DNA of 47,441 nucleotides from the NCBI GenBank assembly GCA_022783305.1, contig JALEWQ010000045.1, positions 1 to 47,441 of the forward strand, in the 5' to 3' direction. Below, in pieces: positions 27,396-35,345 of the stretch. How positions within the stretch are numbered: the first letter of the stretch is position 1; every line of letters starts with the position of its first letter. The DNA is from Trueperella sp. Its GTDB lineage: Bacteria; Actinomycetota; Actinomycetes; Actinomycetales; Actinomycetaceae. A program made the position numbers and the translations under genes. A model generated the notes under the pieces. That model ran no database searches. It saw only the letters and a program-made list of their open reading frames with translations, and was not told the DNA's origin.

Positions 27396-27401
27396 AACGT
27401 A
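27396..27401 (-). promoter_or_regulatory. -10 hexamer TACGTT for the acetyltransferase operon
   Basis: TACGTT on the minus strand, six bases before the ATG at 27389, is consistent with a leaderless transcript. No convincing -35 element is visible. Confidence 0.5.
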
Positions 27402-27434
27402 GCACCGCTCACAATCGTCGATGATGTTTGTGCC

Positions 27435-27440
27435 TATTCT
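27435..27440 (+). promoter_or_regulatory. -10 hexamer TATTCT for the nitroreductase gene
   Basis: TATTCT is followed by seven bases and the ATG at 27448. The AGGGG just before the ATG is too close (one base) to act as a ribosome binding site, so a leaderless transcript is the better reading. Confidence 0.5.
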
Positions 27441-27447
27441 TAGGGGC

Positions 27448-28200
27448 ATGAACACGACGATTGAGACTCAGCTTGCCCATCGCTCCATCCGCGAATTCAC
27501 CGCAGAGCAGATCCCCGAACAGACCATGGATACCCTCTTTGAGGTCGCCATGCGCACCTCCACCTCCCGGGGGCTGCAACACGCGGCGCTCATCCGAGTC
27601 AAGGACCAGGCCAAGCGCGAGGAGCTGGCGAGCATCGGCAAGCAGCCCTACATCGCGCGGGCTCCGGAGCTGATCGTCGGGATCGTGGACGCGCGCCGCT
27701 CGGTGCGCATCCGCGAGGAACAGGGCTTAGACCCGGCGCCGGCGGCATCTGCGGCGGTCTTCCGCGAGGGATTTACGGACGCGGTGCTCATGATCCAGTC
27801 GATGTCCGTGGCGGCCGAGAGCCTCGGGCTGGGGGTGACGCACCTGGGTTCGATCCTCAACGACTACGGGCGCCTCATCGAGGCGCTCGCCCTGCCGCGT
27901 TACACCTTCCCCGCGCTCGGCATGATGCTTGGCTACCCGGCACAGTCCCCGCAACTCAAGCCGCGAATTCCCGCCCGCCTGCGCGTGATGACGGACGTCT
28001 ACCGCGAACCTGATTCTTGGATGGATGCCCTGCACGACTACGACGCCGAGATGCACACCTACTACGACTTGCGCGAGGCCAACCGCCGCGTGGACGCCTT
28101 CACCACCCAGGTCGCGCGGATCGCCATGCCCGGACCGTCCGTCAACTTCTTCCGCTACGTTGAGGGCCAGGGATTCGATATGGGGTTGGGGGAGCAATAG
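27448..28200 (+). CDS. NfsA-like FMN-dependent nitroreductase family protein
   Basis: A 250-residue soluble protein of the nitroreductase fold, NfsA/FRP branch. The N-terminal HRSIREFTAEQIPEQ is the phosphate-contacting Arg region of the FMN site. RTSTSRGLQHAALIRV (about 40-55) and the middle GLGVTHLGSILND segment match the second FMN-binding stretch. The C-terminal extension (DYDAEMHTYYDLREANRR) is typical of the NfsA branch and closes over the active site. Such enzymes use NAD(P)H to reduce quinones, flavins or nitroaromatics in two-electron steps; the physiological substrate is unknown. The start is ATG at 27448. It is divergent from an acetyltransferase pair, and no shared role is evident. 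Confidence 0.88.
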   Translation: MNTTIETQLAHRSIREFTAEQIPEQTMDTLFEVAMRTSTSRGLQHAALIRVKDQAKREELASIGKQPYIARAPELIVGIVDARRSVRIREEQGLDPAPAASAAVFREGFTDAVLMIQSMSVAAESLGLGVTHLGSILNDYGRLIEALALPRYTFPALGMMLGYPAQSPQLKPRIPARLRVMTDVYREPDSWMDALHDYDAEMHTYYDLREANRRVDAFTTQVARIAMPGPSVNFFRYVEGQGFDMGLGEQ

Positions 28201-28278
28201 GGAACTTTTCCCCGTATTTCCAGGTCAGCCAACAGGAGTTATAGAAAAACGCTCCGCACCTCGGCATTTCTTTTGTAA

Positions 28279-28297
28279 TGTGGGCCCACACGCGTGT
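28279..28297. promoter_or_regulatory. Two overlapping palindromes upstream of the 5'-nucleotidase
   Basis: TGTGGGCCCACA at 28279-28290 is a perfect 12-base palindrome, and ACACGCGTGT at 28288-28297 a perfect 10-base one sharing ACA. They lie just downstream of TAATGT (a possible -10 at 28276-28281) and 35 bases before the 5'-nucleotidase start. They look like an operator near the transcription start. The binding protein is unknown. Confidence 0.4.
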
Positions 28298-28331
28298 ACT
28301 CATCGTGTCACCACAGAAAAAGGAATACCGA

Positions 28332-30419
28332 ATGAAGAAAACCGCAATATCTATCCTTGCAGCGAGTCTGCTCTTCCTCAGCCCCGCCGCCGCCAGCGCG
28401 ACGGAGACCACGGGCTGTGAGGAGCAGACGCTGACCATCCTCGCCACCACCGACCTACACGGCACGGCGCTCAACTACGACTACTTCACAGGCAAACCGT
28501 TCACGGATGCCAAGGCTGATCAGCGCAACCGCACGCGCGGACTTGAGCTGCTCGCGCCCGCGATCGCCGACGTGCGCACCGAGAAGGGCAAGGACTCCGT
28601 GGTGCTACTCGACAACGGAGACGCCAACCAGGGTAGCCCGCTGAACATCGTCTACCACGCCGATCGCACCGCCGATTCGGTTGACCCGATCGCCTCCGTG
28701 TTCAACTACCTCGGCTACGACGCCGGGGTGGTCGGCAACCACGAGTTTAATTACGGTCACCTGGACAAGGACGGGGTCAAGGGCGACCTCAACCAGTACC
28801 GCGACTCCCTCAATATGCCGCTGCTCGGCGCGAACGTCATCGACAAGGCCAGCGGCAAGCCTTACCTCACGCCCTACACCATGATCGACAAGAAGGTGGC
28901 CGGCAAAGATGTCAAGGTGGGCGTGATCGGCGTGGTGACGCCGGGCGTGCGCATCTGGGACCGCAATTCCACGCAGGACCTTCAGTTCCAGGACGCCGTC
29001 GAGGCGGTCAAGGCGTGGGTGCCGACGGTGCGTGAGGCGGGCGCGGACGTCGTCGTCGTTCTCGCGCACACGGGTATGGACGCGAAAGGGTACGCGTGGA
29101 ACCCGGCCGACCTGACGGAGAACGTGGCCGCTTCGATCGCCACCCAGACGGAGGGCGTGGATGTGGTGGTCGCGGGCCACTCGCACGTGACCGACAACGC
29201 TGAGACATTCCTGACGAACGCGGCGGGCAAGAGCGTGCTCGTCACCCAGCCTGGTTATCACGCCCGCTCCGTGTCGAAGGTCGAGGTGCCGATCGCGTTT
29301 GACGGTGAGGAACCCACCGTGGTCAACACCGAAACTTGCAAGGCGTCGGCGAGCCCGCTCTACGCCTCGAACTACCTCGGCCGCGAGGACGCCGGCGTGC
29401 GCGAAGCGGTCGAACCCTGGCATTCAAAGACGGTTGCCTGGGTTTCCACCGTGGTCGCTCAGGCCACTGACGACATGACGGCCGAGCGCGCCCGCTACGA
29501 GGACACCCCGATCGTGGATTTCATCAACCTTGTTCAAAGAGAGACGGTGGCCAAGGCGCTTGAGGGCACACAGTATGCCGGCATCCCCGTGCTCTCGCAG
29601 GCCTCGCCGTTCTCCGCCAGCGCCCGCTTCACCAAGGGCGACGTGACGATCGCCGACATGGCCGGACTCTACACCTTCGACAACACGCTCCTTGGCGTGG
29701 AAATGACGGGTGCGCAGATCAAGGACTACCTCGAGTGGTCGGCCCGCTACTACGCACAACAGCCCGAGGGCGCCACGATCGAGGACTGGTCCACGGTCAT
29801 TAACGCTCTCTACGAGGGGCAAACGCGCGGCATCCCGGACTACAGCTACGACATGCTTGCCGGGGTGAACTACCACATCAACATCTCCAAGCCCGTGGGC
29901 GAGCGCATCGAGGGGCTGTCCTACCCCGACGGGCGGGCCGTTGGCGACGAGGACCGCTTCATCCTCGCCGTCAACAACTACCGCCAGTCCGGCGGCTCGT
30001 TCTACCCGCACGTGTCTACGGCCAAGGTGGTCTACGACGAGCAGCAGGCCATCCGCGAACTCATGATCGCCTGGGGTGAGGAGCACGGCGTGATTGATCC
30101 GGCGAAGATCTTCACGCTGAACTGGACGGTTGGCACCTCCTCCGCCTCTGCGCCGGGGATCAACCCGGGCGGCGAGGGCGGCCAGGGTGGCGAGCCCGGC
30201 CAGGGCGGCGAGCCCGGACCCACTCCCGGCCAGGAGCCGGGTGGTTCGGACAAAGCCCCTTCCGGGGGCGAGCGGCCCGACGCCTCCCAGCCCGCGCCGG
30301 ACCAGCAGCAGAACACGCGCCAGAAGCTACCAATGACCGGCGCCTCGGTGCAGGTCATCGCGATGGTGGCCGGAGCGCTCCTCGTCGGCGGAGTGGCACT
30401 ACGGCGTCGTTGCGCCTAA
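28332..30419 (+). CDS. Wall-anchored 5'-nucleotidase / cyclic phosphodiesterase
   Basis: A 695-residue secreted phosphohydrolase of the UshA/CpdB family. It has a signal peptide (MKKTAISILAASLLF, cleavage near ASA-TE), an N-terminal metallophosphatase domain (about 33-340) with ATTDLHG, DNGD, GNHEFNYG, LAHTGMD and the metal-binding AGHSH, and a C-terminal 5'-nucleotidase domain (about 375-600) with NNYRQSGGSFYP at the base-binding site. A Gly/Pro/Glu wall spacer follows (GGEGGQGGEPGQGGEPGP), then the sorting signal LPMTG, a hydrophobic helix and RRRCA. It removes phosphate from extracellular nucleotides (possibly 2',3'-cyclic ones) at the cell wall, freeing nucleosides and phosphate; similar enzymes make adenosine near host cells. 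The start ATG has AGGA seven bases upstream. Confidence 0.95.
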   Translation: MKKTAISILAASLLFLSPAAASATETTGCEEQTLTILATTDLHGTALNYDYFTGKPFTDAKADQRNRTRGLELLAPAIADVRTEKGKDSVVLLDNGDANQGSPLNIVYHADRTADSVDPIASVFNYLGYDAGVVGNHEFNYGHLDKDGVKGDLNQYRDSLNMPLLGANVIDKASGKPYLTPYTMIDKKVAGKDVKVGVIGVVTPGVRIWDRNSTQDLQFQDAVEAVKAWVPTVREAGADVVVVLAHTGMDAKGYAWNPADLTENVAASIATQTEGVDVVVAGHSHVTDNAETFLTNAAGKSVLVTQPGYHARSVSKVEVPIAFDGEEPTVVNTETCKASASPLYASNYLGREDAGVREAVEPWHSKTVAWVSTVVAQATDDMTAERARYEDTPIVDFINLVQRETVAKALEGTQYAGIPVLSQASPFSASARFTKGDVTIADMAGLYTFDNTLLGVEMTGAQIKDYLEWSARYYAQQPEGATIEDWSTVINALYEGQTRGIPDYSYDMLAGVNYHINISKPVGERIEGLSYPDGRAVGDEDRFILAVNNYRQSGGSFYPHVSTAKVVYDEQQAIRELMIAWGEEHGVIDPAKIFTLNWTVGTSSASAPGINPGGEGGQGGEPGQGGEPGPTPGQEPGGSDKAPSGGERPDASQPAPDQQQNTRQKLPMTGASVQVIAMVAGALLVGGVALRRRCA

Positions 30420-30443
30420 GGCACGCCGCCTAAGGGTACGCCA

Positions 30444-30482
30444 GGCCCGGAGCCCACGCGCTCGATGCGTGGGCTCCGGGCC
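30444..30482 (+). terminator. Perfect 16-bp terminator hairpin after the 5'-nucleotidase
   Basis: GGCCCGGAGCCCACGC at 30444-30459 pairs perfectly with 30467-30482 across a seven-base loop. It starts 24 bases after the stop codon and has no long T-run. Confidence 0.85.
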
Positions 30483-30547
30483 TTCGCCGCGCCTGCGGGG
30501 GCATTCTCGAAGGCGAAGGGCCATGGAAGGCGAGGTGGGGAGGTGGC

Positions 30548-30553
30548 TAGACT
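30548..30553 (+). promoter_or_regulatory. -10 hexamer TAGACT for nadE
   Basis: TAGACT, then six bases, then the nadE ATG at 30560. There is no ribosome binding site, so the mRNA is probably leaderless. Confidence 0.6.
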
Positions 30554-30559
30554 AGGCCT

Positions 30560-31384
30560 ATGTTCCATCCTTTGCAGCAGCACATTATCGAGACCACGGG
30601 CGTGCGGCCCGTCATTGACCCTGCCCAGGAGGTGACGCGACGCGTCCAGTTCCTGTGCGACTACATGCTAGCCACGCATACGAAGGGCTTCGTGCTCGGG
30701 ATCTCGGGCGGGGTGGATTCCACGCTCGCCGGGCGGCTGGCCCAGCTCGCCGTCGACAAGCTACGGGCCGAGGGCCACGAGGCAACCTTCTACGCGGTGC
30801 GCCTGCCCTACGGCGTTCAGGCCGACGAGGCCGACGCCGCAGCCGCGATGGCCTGGGTGGGCGCCGACCACCAGGTCACGATCAACATTAAGGAGGCTAC
30901 CGACGGCGTCGAGCGCGCCTACCGCGAAGCGATGGGCGTTGACATCTCGGACTTTAACAAGGGCAACGTCAAGGCCCGCCAGCGCATGATCGCCCAATAC
31001 GCGATCGCCGGCGACCTGGGCCTGCTCGTGATCGGTACCGACCACGCGGCCGAGAACACCACCGGCTTCTTCACCAAGTTCGGCGACGGTGGCGCGGACA
31101 TCCTGCCGCTGGCCGGCCTGAACAAGCGCCAGGTCCGCTCACTGCTGGAACACCTGGGTTCGCCGGAGCAGCTGTGGACGAAGGTGGCGACAGCCGACCT
31201 GCTCGACGGGCGCCCGTTGCGCACCGACGAGGACGAGCTCGGGATCACCTACGACGAGATCGACGACTATCTGGAGGGCAAGCAGATCTCCTCCGAGGCG
31301 GCGGCCAACCTCGAAGGAAAGTGGGTGCGGGCGCGCCACAAGCGCACCACCCCCGTCGAGCCCGACGACACCTGGTGGCGCTAG
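30560..31384 (+). CDS. nadE: Ammonia-dependent NAD(+) synthetase
   Basis: A 274-residue soluble enzyme that makes NAD from deamido-NAD, ATP and ammonia, the last step of NAD synthesis and salvage. The PP-loop GISGGVDST (residues 48-56) binds ATP pyrophosphate. TDHAAENTTGFFTKFGDGG and LPLAGLNKRQVR are the conserved deamido-NAD and ATP contacts of the NadE family, and the end (ARHKRTTP) is typical. The length equals that of the short, ammonia-using form (about 270 residues); the glutaminase domain of the long actinobacterial NadE is absent, so ammonia must be free or come from another protein. pncB, which feeds the same pathway, lies 6 kb downstream on the other strand. Transcription is probably leaderless. 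Confidence 0.97.
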   Translation: MFHPLQQHIIETTGVRPVIDPAQEVTRRVQFLCDYMLATHTKGFVLGISGGVDSTLAGRLAQLAVDKLRAEGHEATFYAVRLPYGVQADEADAAAAMAWVGADHQVTINIKEATDGVERAYREAMGVDISDFNKGNVKARQRMIAQYAIAGDLGLLVIGTDHAAENTTGFFTKFGDGGADILPLAGLNKRQVRSLLEHLGSPEQLWTKVATADLLDGRPLRTDEDELGITYDEIDDYLEGKQISSEAAANLEGKWVRARHKRTTPVEPDDTWWR

Positions 31385-31472
31385 CTTCCCGGTCGGCGTA
31401 GCCCGGCCAAGCTTGAATGGTTCCAAACGGCTAGAATTGTAGCGGTCAACACTCGTCAATGAAAGGTTTGTT

Positions 31473-33041
31473 GTGGCAAATCTGCTGAGCGCCTCGCCGC
31501 TCATGACAGTCTTCCTCGTCGTCGCGCTCGGAGGAGTGCTCGGCATCATTCCCTTCGGCAAGCTTCGCTTCGGCGCGGCGGCCGCCCTGTTCGTGGGCCT
31601 CTTCATCGGGAATATCGTCCCCGAACTTGGCGCCGAGCTCGGCCTGCTGCAAAACCTCGGCTTGGCCCTCTTCGTCTACATGGTGGGCCTGTCAGCCGGC
31701 CAGACCTTCTTCGCCGACCTGGCGCGCCACTACAAGCTCATGCTGGGCACGGTCCTGGCCGTCATCGTAGGGGCGATCGCCACGATCGGGCTGGCCCCGC
31801 TGTTCGGGTTGAGCTCCGAGCTCTCCGTCGGCCTCTTCGCCGGCGCCCTGACCAGTACCCCCGCGCTCGCCGCTGCGAACACGGCGCTGGGATCGGCCGA
31901 GCCGGGGGTCGGCTACTCACTGGGTTACCCGATGGGCGTCTTTTTCGGCATCATCATCGTCTCCATGGTCGTCTCGCGCAGGTGGCCGGGAGGCAACGAC
32001 ACGCCCTCCGTGGCGGGCCAGTCGATCGTGGCGAACACCGCCGTCGTCGAACGCGACGTTTCGCTCCGGGCCGTCCCCGGCTACCTCGAGCAGAATATCC
32101 TCGTCTCCTACTTCATGCGTAACGGTAAGACGCGGGTCATCAGCCCGGGTGAGGAGCTCGAGCCAGAGGATCAGATCGTCGTCGTAGGCAGGGAAAACGA
32201 CGTTGCCACAGCGATCGACGCCATCGGCCACGTGCTGCCCGAGCACCTCGCCGACGACCGATCGCGCGTCGACTTCCGCTCCTTTACCGTCTCGCACAAG
32301 GAACTTGCCGGCTCCACCGTGGCCGAGCTCAACTTGCCCGGGCGCTTCGGCGCCGTCGCCACCCGCATCCTTCGCGGCGACGCCGAGCTACTCGCCGGCA
32401 GCCAAGAGCGCCTCGAGATCGGCGACCGCGTGATGGTGGCCTTCCCGCGCCGCGAGTACGACGCGATCGAGGAGTTCTTTGGCAACTCCGAGCGTACAGT
32501 CTCCACCGTCGACGCCGTCGGACTCGGCCTCGGCATGGTGCTCGGCCTTCTTCTGGGGATGGTGAAGATCAGCCTGTCTAACGGGGGATCCTTCAGCCTC
32601 GGAGCCGCCGCCGGCCCGCTCATCGTGGGCATGATCCTGGGCTACCTGCGCCGCACGGGGCCCCTCGTGTGGCAGCTGCCCGGCGCGGCGAACCAGACCA
32701 TCCGCCAGCTCGGCTTGCTCCTGTTCCTGGCCGCGGTCGGCATCGCCTCGGGCCCGGCCTTTGCGCAAACGGCTTTCTCCCCGGTCGGTCTCAAGGCGCT
32801 CGCGATGGGTAGCGTGATCGCCGTCGTCGTGTTGCTTGTCACGCTCGCGATGGGGCGTGTCCTGGGCGTGAGCGCGCAGCGCACCGCCGGCGTAATGGCG
32901 GGCGTGCTCGGCCAGCCTGCGATCCTCGCCTTCGCGTCCTCGAAGGAGGCCGACGAGCGAATCGAGGCTGGTTACGCCTCCGTGTTCGCGCTGTCCATGA
33001 TCGCGAAGATCCTCCTTGTCCATGTCATCCTCGCCTTCTAG
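31473..33041 (+). CDS. AspT/YidE-family transporter with RCK_C (TrkA-C) domains
   Basis: A 522-residue membrane protein of the aspartate:alanine exchanger family (AspT, YidE, YbjL). It has two blocks of hydrophobic helices (about 5-165 and 350-522) around a hydrophilic centre (about 185-345) with two RCK_C-type domains. These are recognised by GEELEPEDQIVVVGRENDV and SQERLEIGDRVMVAFPRRE. The repeated TSTPALAAANTALG and LGQPAILAFASSKEAD stretches are the family's paired re-entrant motifs. AspT itself swaps aspartate for alanine, but most actinobacterial members have no known substrate. The start is GTG at 31473, six bases after GAAAGG. A TAGAAT hexamer at 31432-31437 is a possible -10. It follows nadE by 88 bases, possibly from its own promoter. 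Confidence 0.9.
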   Translation: MANLLSASPLMTVFLVVALGGVLGIIPFGKLRFGAAAALFVGLFIGNIVPELGAELGLLQNLGLALFVYMVGLSAGQTFFADLARHYKLMLGTVLAVIVGAIATIGLAPLFGLSSELSVGLFAGALTSTPALAAANTALGSAEPGVGYSLGYPMGVFFGIIIVSMVVSRRWPGGNDTPSVAGQSIVANTAVVERDVSLRAVPGYLEQNILVSYFMRNGKTRVISPGEELEPEDQIVVVGRENDVATAIDAIGHVLPEHLADDRSRVDFRSFTVSHKELAGSTVAELNLPGRFGAVATRILRGDAELLAGSQERLEIGDRVMVAFPRREYDAIEEFFGNSERTVSTVDAVGLGLGMVLGLLLGMVKISLSNGGSFSLGAAAGPLIVGMILGYLRRTGPLVWQLPGAANQTIRQLGLLLFLAAVGIASGPAFAQTAFSPVGLKALAMGSVIAVVVLLVTLAMGRVLGVSAQRTAGVMAGVLGQPAILAFASSKEADERIEAGYASVFALSMIAKILLVHVILAF

Positions 33042-33062
33042 CGGCGCCGCGGTGAGCGCCGC
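33041..33062 (+). terminator. Hairpin after the AspT-family gene
   Basis: GCGGCGC at 33041-33047 (beginning in the stop codon) pairs perfectly with GCGCCGC at 33056-33062 around an eight-base loop. There is no T-run. Confidence 0.45.
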
Positions 33063-33235
33063 GTGCTGTGGCAAATGGGGTACATGTGAATGTTGAGATC
33101 ATCTGAGAGTGAAAAGCGCGTCCATTTTCGTACAAAAGCCCGGCAGAGTTGGTGTTTGCGGCGGTATTTCAGCTAAATTGACTGCTAGCGGTTCAATCCG
33201 AGCCGAATCGAAGGAACAAACTGAGAGGTAGATAT

Positions 33236-33517
33236 ATGTCCCTCAACCGCACCGAGCTTATTGCCAAGATTGCCGAAGAGTCCGGTCTGACCAAGACCGA
33301 TGCTGACAAGGCCATTTCCGCTCTCCAGACCGTCCTCGTTGACTCCCTCGCCGCTGGCGAAGCCGTCAAGATCACGGGCCTCATGTCCGTTGAGCGCACC
33401 GAGCGCGCCGCCCGCAAGGGCCGCAACCCGCGCACGGGCGAGGAGATCGAGATCCCCGCCGGCTTCGGCGTGAAGATCTCGGCCGGCTCCACCCTGAAGA
33501 AGGCTGTTGCCAAGTAG
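33236..33517 (+). CDS. hup: HU-family DNA-binding protein
   Basis: A 93-residue histone-like protein that bends and compacts DNA as a dimer. It begins with the usual helix MSLNRTELIAKIAEESGLTK, and the DNA-binding arm carries the family signature ARKGRNPRTGEEIEIP at about 60-75. It lacks the long Lys/Ala-rich C-terminal tail of mycobacterial HupB, so it is the short HU type. The start ATG follows GAGAGG at 33221-33226. Synonymous codon choice is strongly C/G-ending, fitting high expression. The upstream 190 bases hold a TAAATT hexamer (33174-33179) as a possible -10. A strong intrinsic terminator follows and reaches into the convergent ABC-F gene. Confidence 0.95.
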   Translation: MSLNRTELIAKIAEESGLTKTDADKAISALQTVLVDSLAAGEAVKITGLMSVERTERAARKGRNPRTGEEIEIPAGFGVKISAGSTLKKAVAK

Positions 33518-33519
33518 TC

Positions 33520-35214
33520 TCAGCTCCGAAAGGGCGCCCCTTGTGAGGGGCGCTTTTTCATGCCCGGCGGTGTTACGTCAATCGGGCCATCTATGTGACG
33601 GGCGGCGGGTTCGAGGTGAAGACGATCACCGTGCCAATGATCGATCAGCCAACGGTCGTGACTGGCGATGATCAAAGTTCCTCGCCAGGTTCGAAGGGCT
33701 TCTTCGAGCGCGTTCATTGTTTCGAGGTCGAGGTAATTGGTCGGTTCGTCGATAACCAGAATGGCTGGGCGGGCGGCCAGCGCGATCGATAGTTGGGCGC
33801 GGCGTTGATTGCCCGCAGACAGGTGAGGGATACTCACGCTCCACATGGAAGGATGAAGGATTCCCTTCCCGGCCTCGCCAATCCCGGCGGTCCATGTTTT
33901 CTCCCCGAATCCTGGGTCTGACTCGGCGGGTAGTCGTTGTGGCACCGCACCGATGGGGCCGTCGCGTGTGATGGTGCCACTGCATACCGTCTCCGCTGGA
34001 GGGCTACCCGCCGTAATCCAGTTCAGAAGCGTTGATTTTCCTGCACCATTCGCCCCCGTCACGAGGAGATGCTCGCCTCGACACAGATCGAATGTGACCG
34101 GCGCAAGCCGATCCGCCACGGTCGCGGCGCGCGCTGACACCGCCAGACCAGATTCGGGGCCAGACTCAAGAACAGGGAACTGAAGATCATAGTGGCGGGG
34201 TTTTCGAAGTTCTCGCTGAGCGAGGCGTGCTAATCGAACATCATCGTGACGCGTCCTTGTCACTGACGTCGCTGCCGCCCGATCCATGAAGAATTTCTTT
34301 TCTTTGCCAACAGCCATTTCCAATCGAACCCCGCCACGAGCAATCTTCATGCTCTCATGCCGATGTTCGCGCAGCCCCCGCTTTTCAGCCTGCTGTGCCG
34401 CATGTATCTGCTGGTGTTTCTCGCGGGCGGTCGCCTTTGCAGCGAGGTAGTCCGAGTAGTTACCCGCGTTGCGGTATACGCCCACCATTTCCTCGCCGTC
34501 ATTTTTCGCGAGCTCCTGCCACACAGAGATGTCCAAGTCGTAAATCACGGTCGCGGTATCTTCGATAAAGGCTCTGTCATGACTGGTCGCTAGCACCGGC
34601 CCTTCCCAATTCTTCACAGCGTCCGTCAGGAAACTGATCGCCTCCCTATCCAAATGGTTGGTCGGTTCATCGAGGACTAGCACCTCGGGTCGGATTATCA
34701 GAAGTGCGGCGAGCTTCAACCGCGCGCGCTGGCCCGGCGAGAGTGTCATCAACAGCCGGTCGCTTCCAGACTCTGTGAACTCCGCCAGGCCCAGCCCGTC
34801 TAATGCGTGGTTCACCCGCCCATCCAATGACCACACGTCCAAAGAATTCAACTGGGCAAGAACATGGTCATAATCCGAAGAACAATCGTCCCGACCAGAA
34901 GCGATAGCCTGCGCAAGCTGCTCGAAACGCGCGAGCAGCTTTTTCAGCGGCATCAGAACCGAGTCGAGGAATTGGGCGACGCTGCCGGTGAAGGATTCTG
35001 GATCGGGAAGTCGCTGAGGAACGACGCCAGATACAACTCGCCCTGAATCCGGAGTCAATTCTCCGGCGAGGATTCTCACGAGCGTGGACTTGCCGACCCC
35101 ATTCGGGCCGACCAAGAAGGCGCGCTCACCGCTAGAGACACACAGGCTGACGTGGTCAAGGACGGGTCGGGACCCGTAAGAAAAGGAAACAGCATCGAGG
35201 ATAATTGCGGGCAT
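33520..35214 (-). CDS. ABC-F ATPase, probable ribosome-protection (antibiotic resistance) protein
   Basis: A 564-residue soluble protein with two ABC ATPase domains and no membrane segments, the layout of the ABC-F family. Walker A motifs are GPNGVGKST (36-44) and GANGAGKST. Walker B motifs are VLDEPTNHLD and VIDEPTNYLD. The signature loops read LSPGQ and LSAGN instead of LSGGQ. A charged linker (REKHQQIHAAQQAEKRGLRE) between the domains is the P-site tRNA-interacting arm that reaches the drug site. Length and layout recall the actinomycete macrolide/lincosamide group (OleB, TlrC, CarA), but a housekeeping ABC-F cannot be excluded. The start ATG at 35214 has GGAG as ribosome binding site, which sits inside an inverted repeat. 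The gene is less GC-rich than its neighbours and its last codons overlap the HU terminator, both hinting at later insertion. Confidence 0.9.
   Translation of the reverse strand: MPAIILDAVSFSYGSRPVLDHVSLCVSSGERAFLVGPNGVGKSTLVRILAGELTPDSGRVVSGVVPQRLPDPESFTGSVAQFLDSVLMPLKKLLARFEQLAQAIASGRDDCSSDYDHVLAQLNSLDVWSLDGRVNHALDGLGLAEFTESGSDRLLMTLSPGQRARLKLAALLIIRPEVLVLDEPTNHLDREAISFLTDAVKNWEGPVLATSHDRAFIEDTATVIYDLDISVWQELAKNDGEEMVGVYRNAGNYSDYLAAKATAREKHQQIHAAQQAEKRGLREHRHESMKIARGGVRLEMAVGKEKKFFMDRAAATSVTRTRHDDVRLARLAQRELRKPRHYDLQFPVLESGPESGLAVSARAATVADRLAPVTFDLCRGEHLLVTGANGAGKSTLLNWITAGSPPAETVCSGTITRDGPIGAVPQRLPAESDPGFGEKTWTAGIGEAGKGILHPSMWSVSIPHLSAGNQRRAQLSIALAARPAILVIDEPTNYLDLETMNALEEALRTWRGTLIIASHDRWLIDHWHGDRLHLEPAARHIDGPIDVTPPGMKKRPSQGAPFRS
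33534..33558 (+). terminator. Rho-independent terminator of hup
   Basis: GCGCCCC at 33534-33540 pairs with GGGGCGC at 33547-33553 around TTGTGA, followed by TTTTT. The A/G-rich bases upstream can pair with the T-run to lengthen the stem. This is the only classic T-tailed terminator I noticed in the window. It lies wholly inside the 3' end of the convergent ABC-F coding region. Confidence 0.9.
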
Positions 35215-35215
35215 G

Positions 35216-35276
35216 GTGATCTCCGGGACGTAGCAGAAACTATGGTCACGTCTCAGCAGCGCTGAGTGGAGATCAC
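35216..35276 (-). promoter_or_regulatory. Structured leader of the ABC-F gene that can hide its ribosome binding site
   Basis: Read on the minus strand, GTGATCTCC (complement of 35268-35276) is perfectly complementary to GGAGATCAC (complement of 35216-35224). The second copy contains the GGAG ribosome binding site and stops two bases before the ATG codon. Between them CTCAGC-GCT-GCTGAG (35252-35266) is a perfect six-pair hairpin. Together they can form a stem that blocks ribosome entry, the architecture of drug-inducible translational attenuators. Confidence 0.55.
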
Positions 35277-35305
35277 ATCGACACCGGAACTACGCACTCC
35301 TCATA

Positions 35306-35329
35306 TCAAGAACACACCAAGAACGCCAT
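35306..35329 (-). CDS. Putative seven-residue leader peptide upstream of the ABC-F gene
   Basis: On the minus strand an ATG at 35329 opens the frame MAFLVCS and ends at TGA (35308-35306). A second tiny frame, MRSA, starts at 35304 and ends at 35290. Both lie between the candidate promoter hexamer and the first arm of the stem that covers the ABC-F ribosome binding site. Short hydrophobic leader peptides on which drug-bound ribosomes stall control erm and several ABC-F genes. There is no clear ribosome binding site for it, and such short frames occur by chance, so confidence is low. Confidence 0.35.
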   Translation of the reverse strand: MAFLVCS

Positions 35330-35345
35330 CGGCAAATCCGACTCG

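Noticed and set aside
30130-30330. Gly/Pro-rich repeat in the 5'-nucleotidase as a separate repeat element
   Set aside because: It is an in-frame wall-spanning spacer between the enzyme domain and LPMTG, as usual for anchored proteins.
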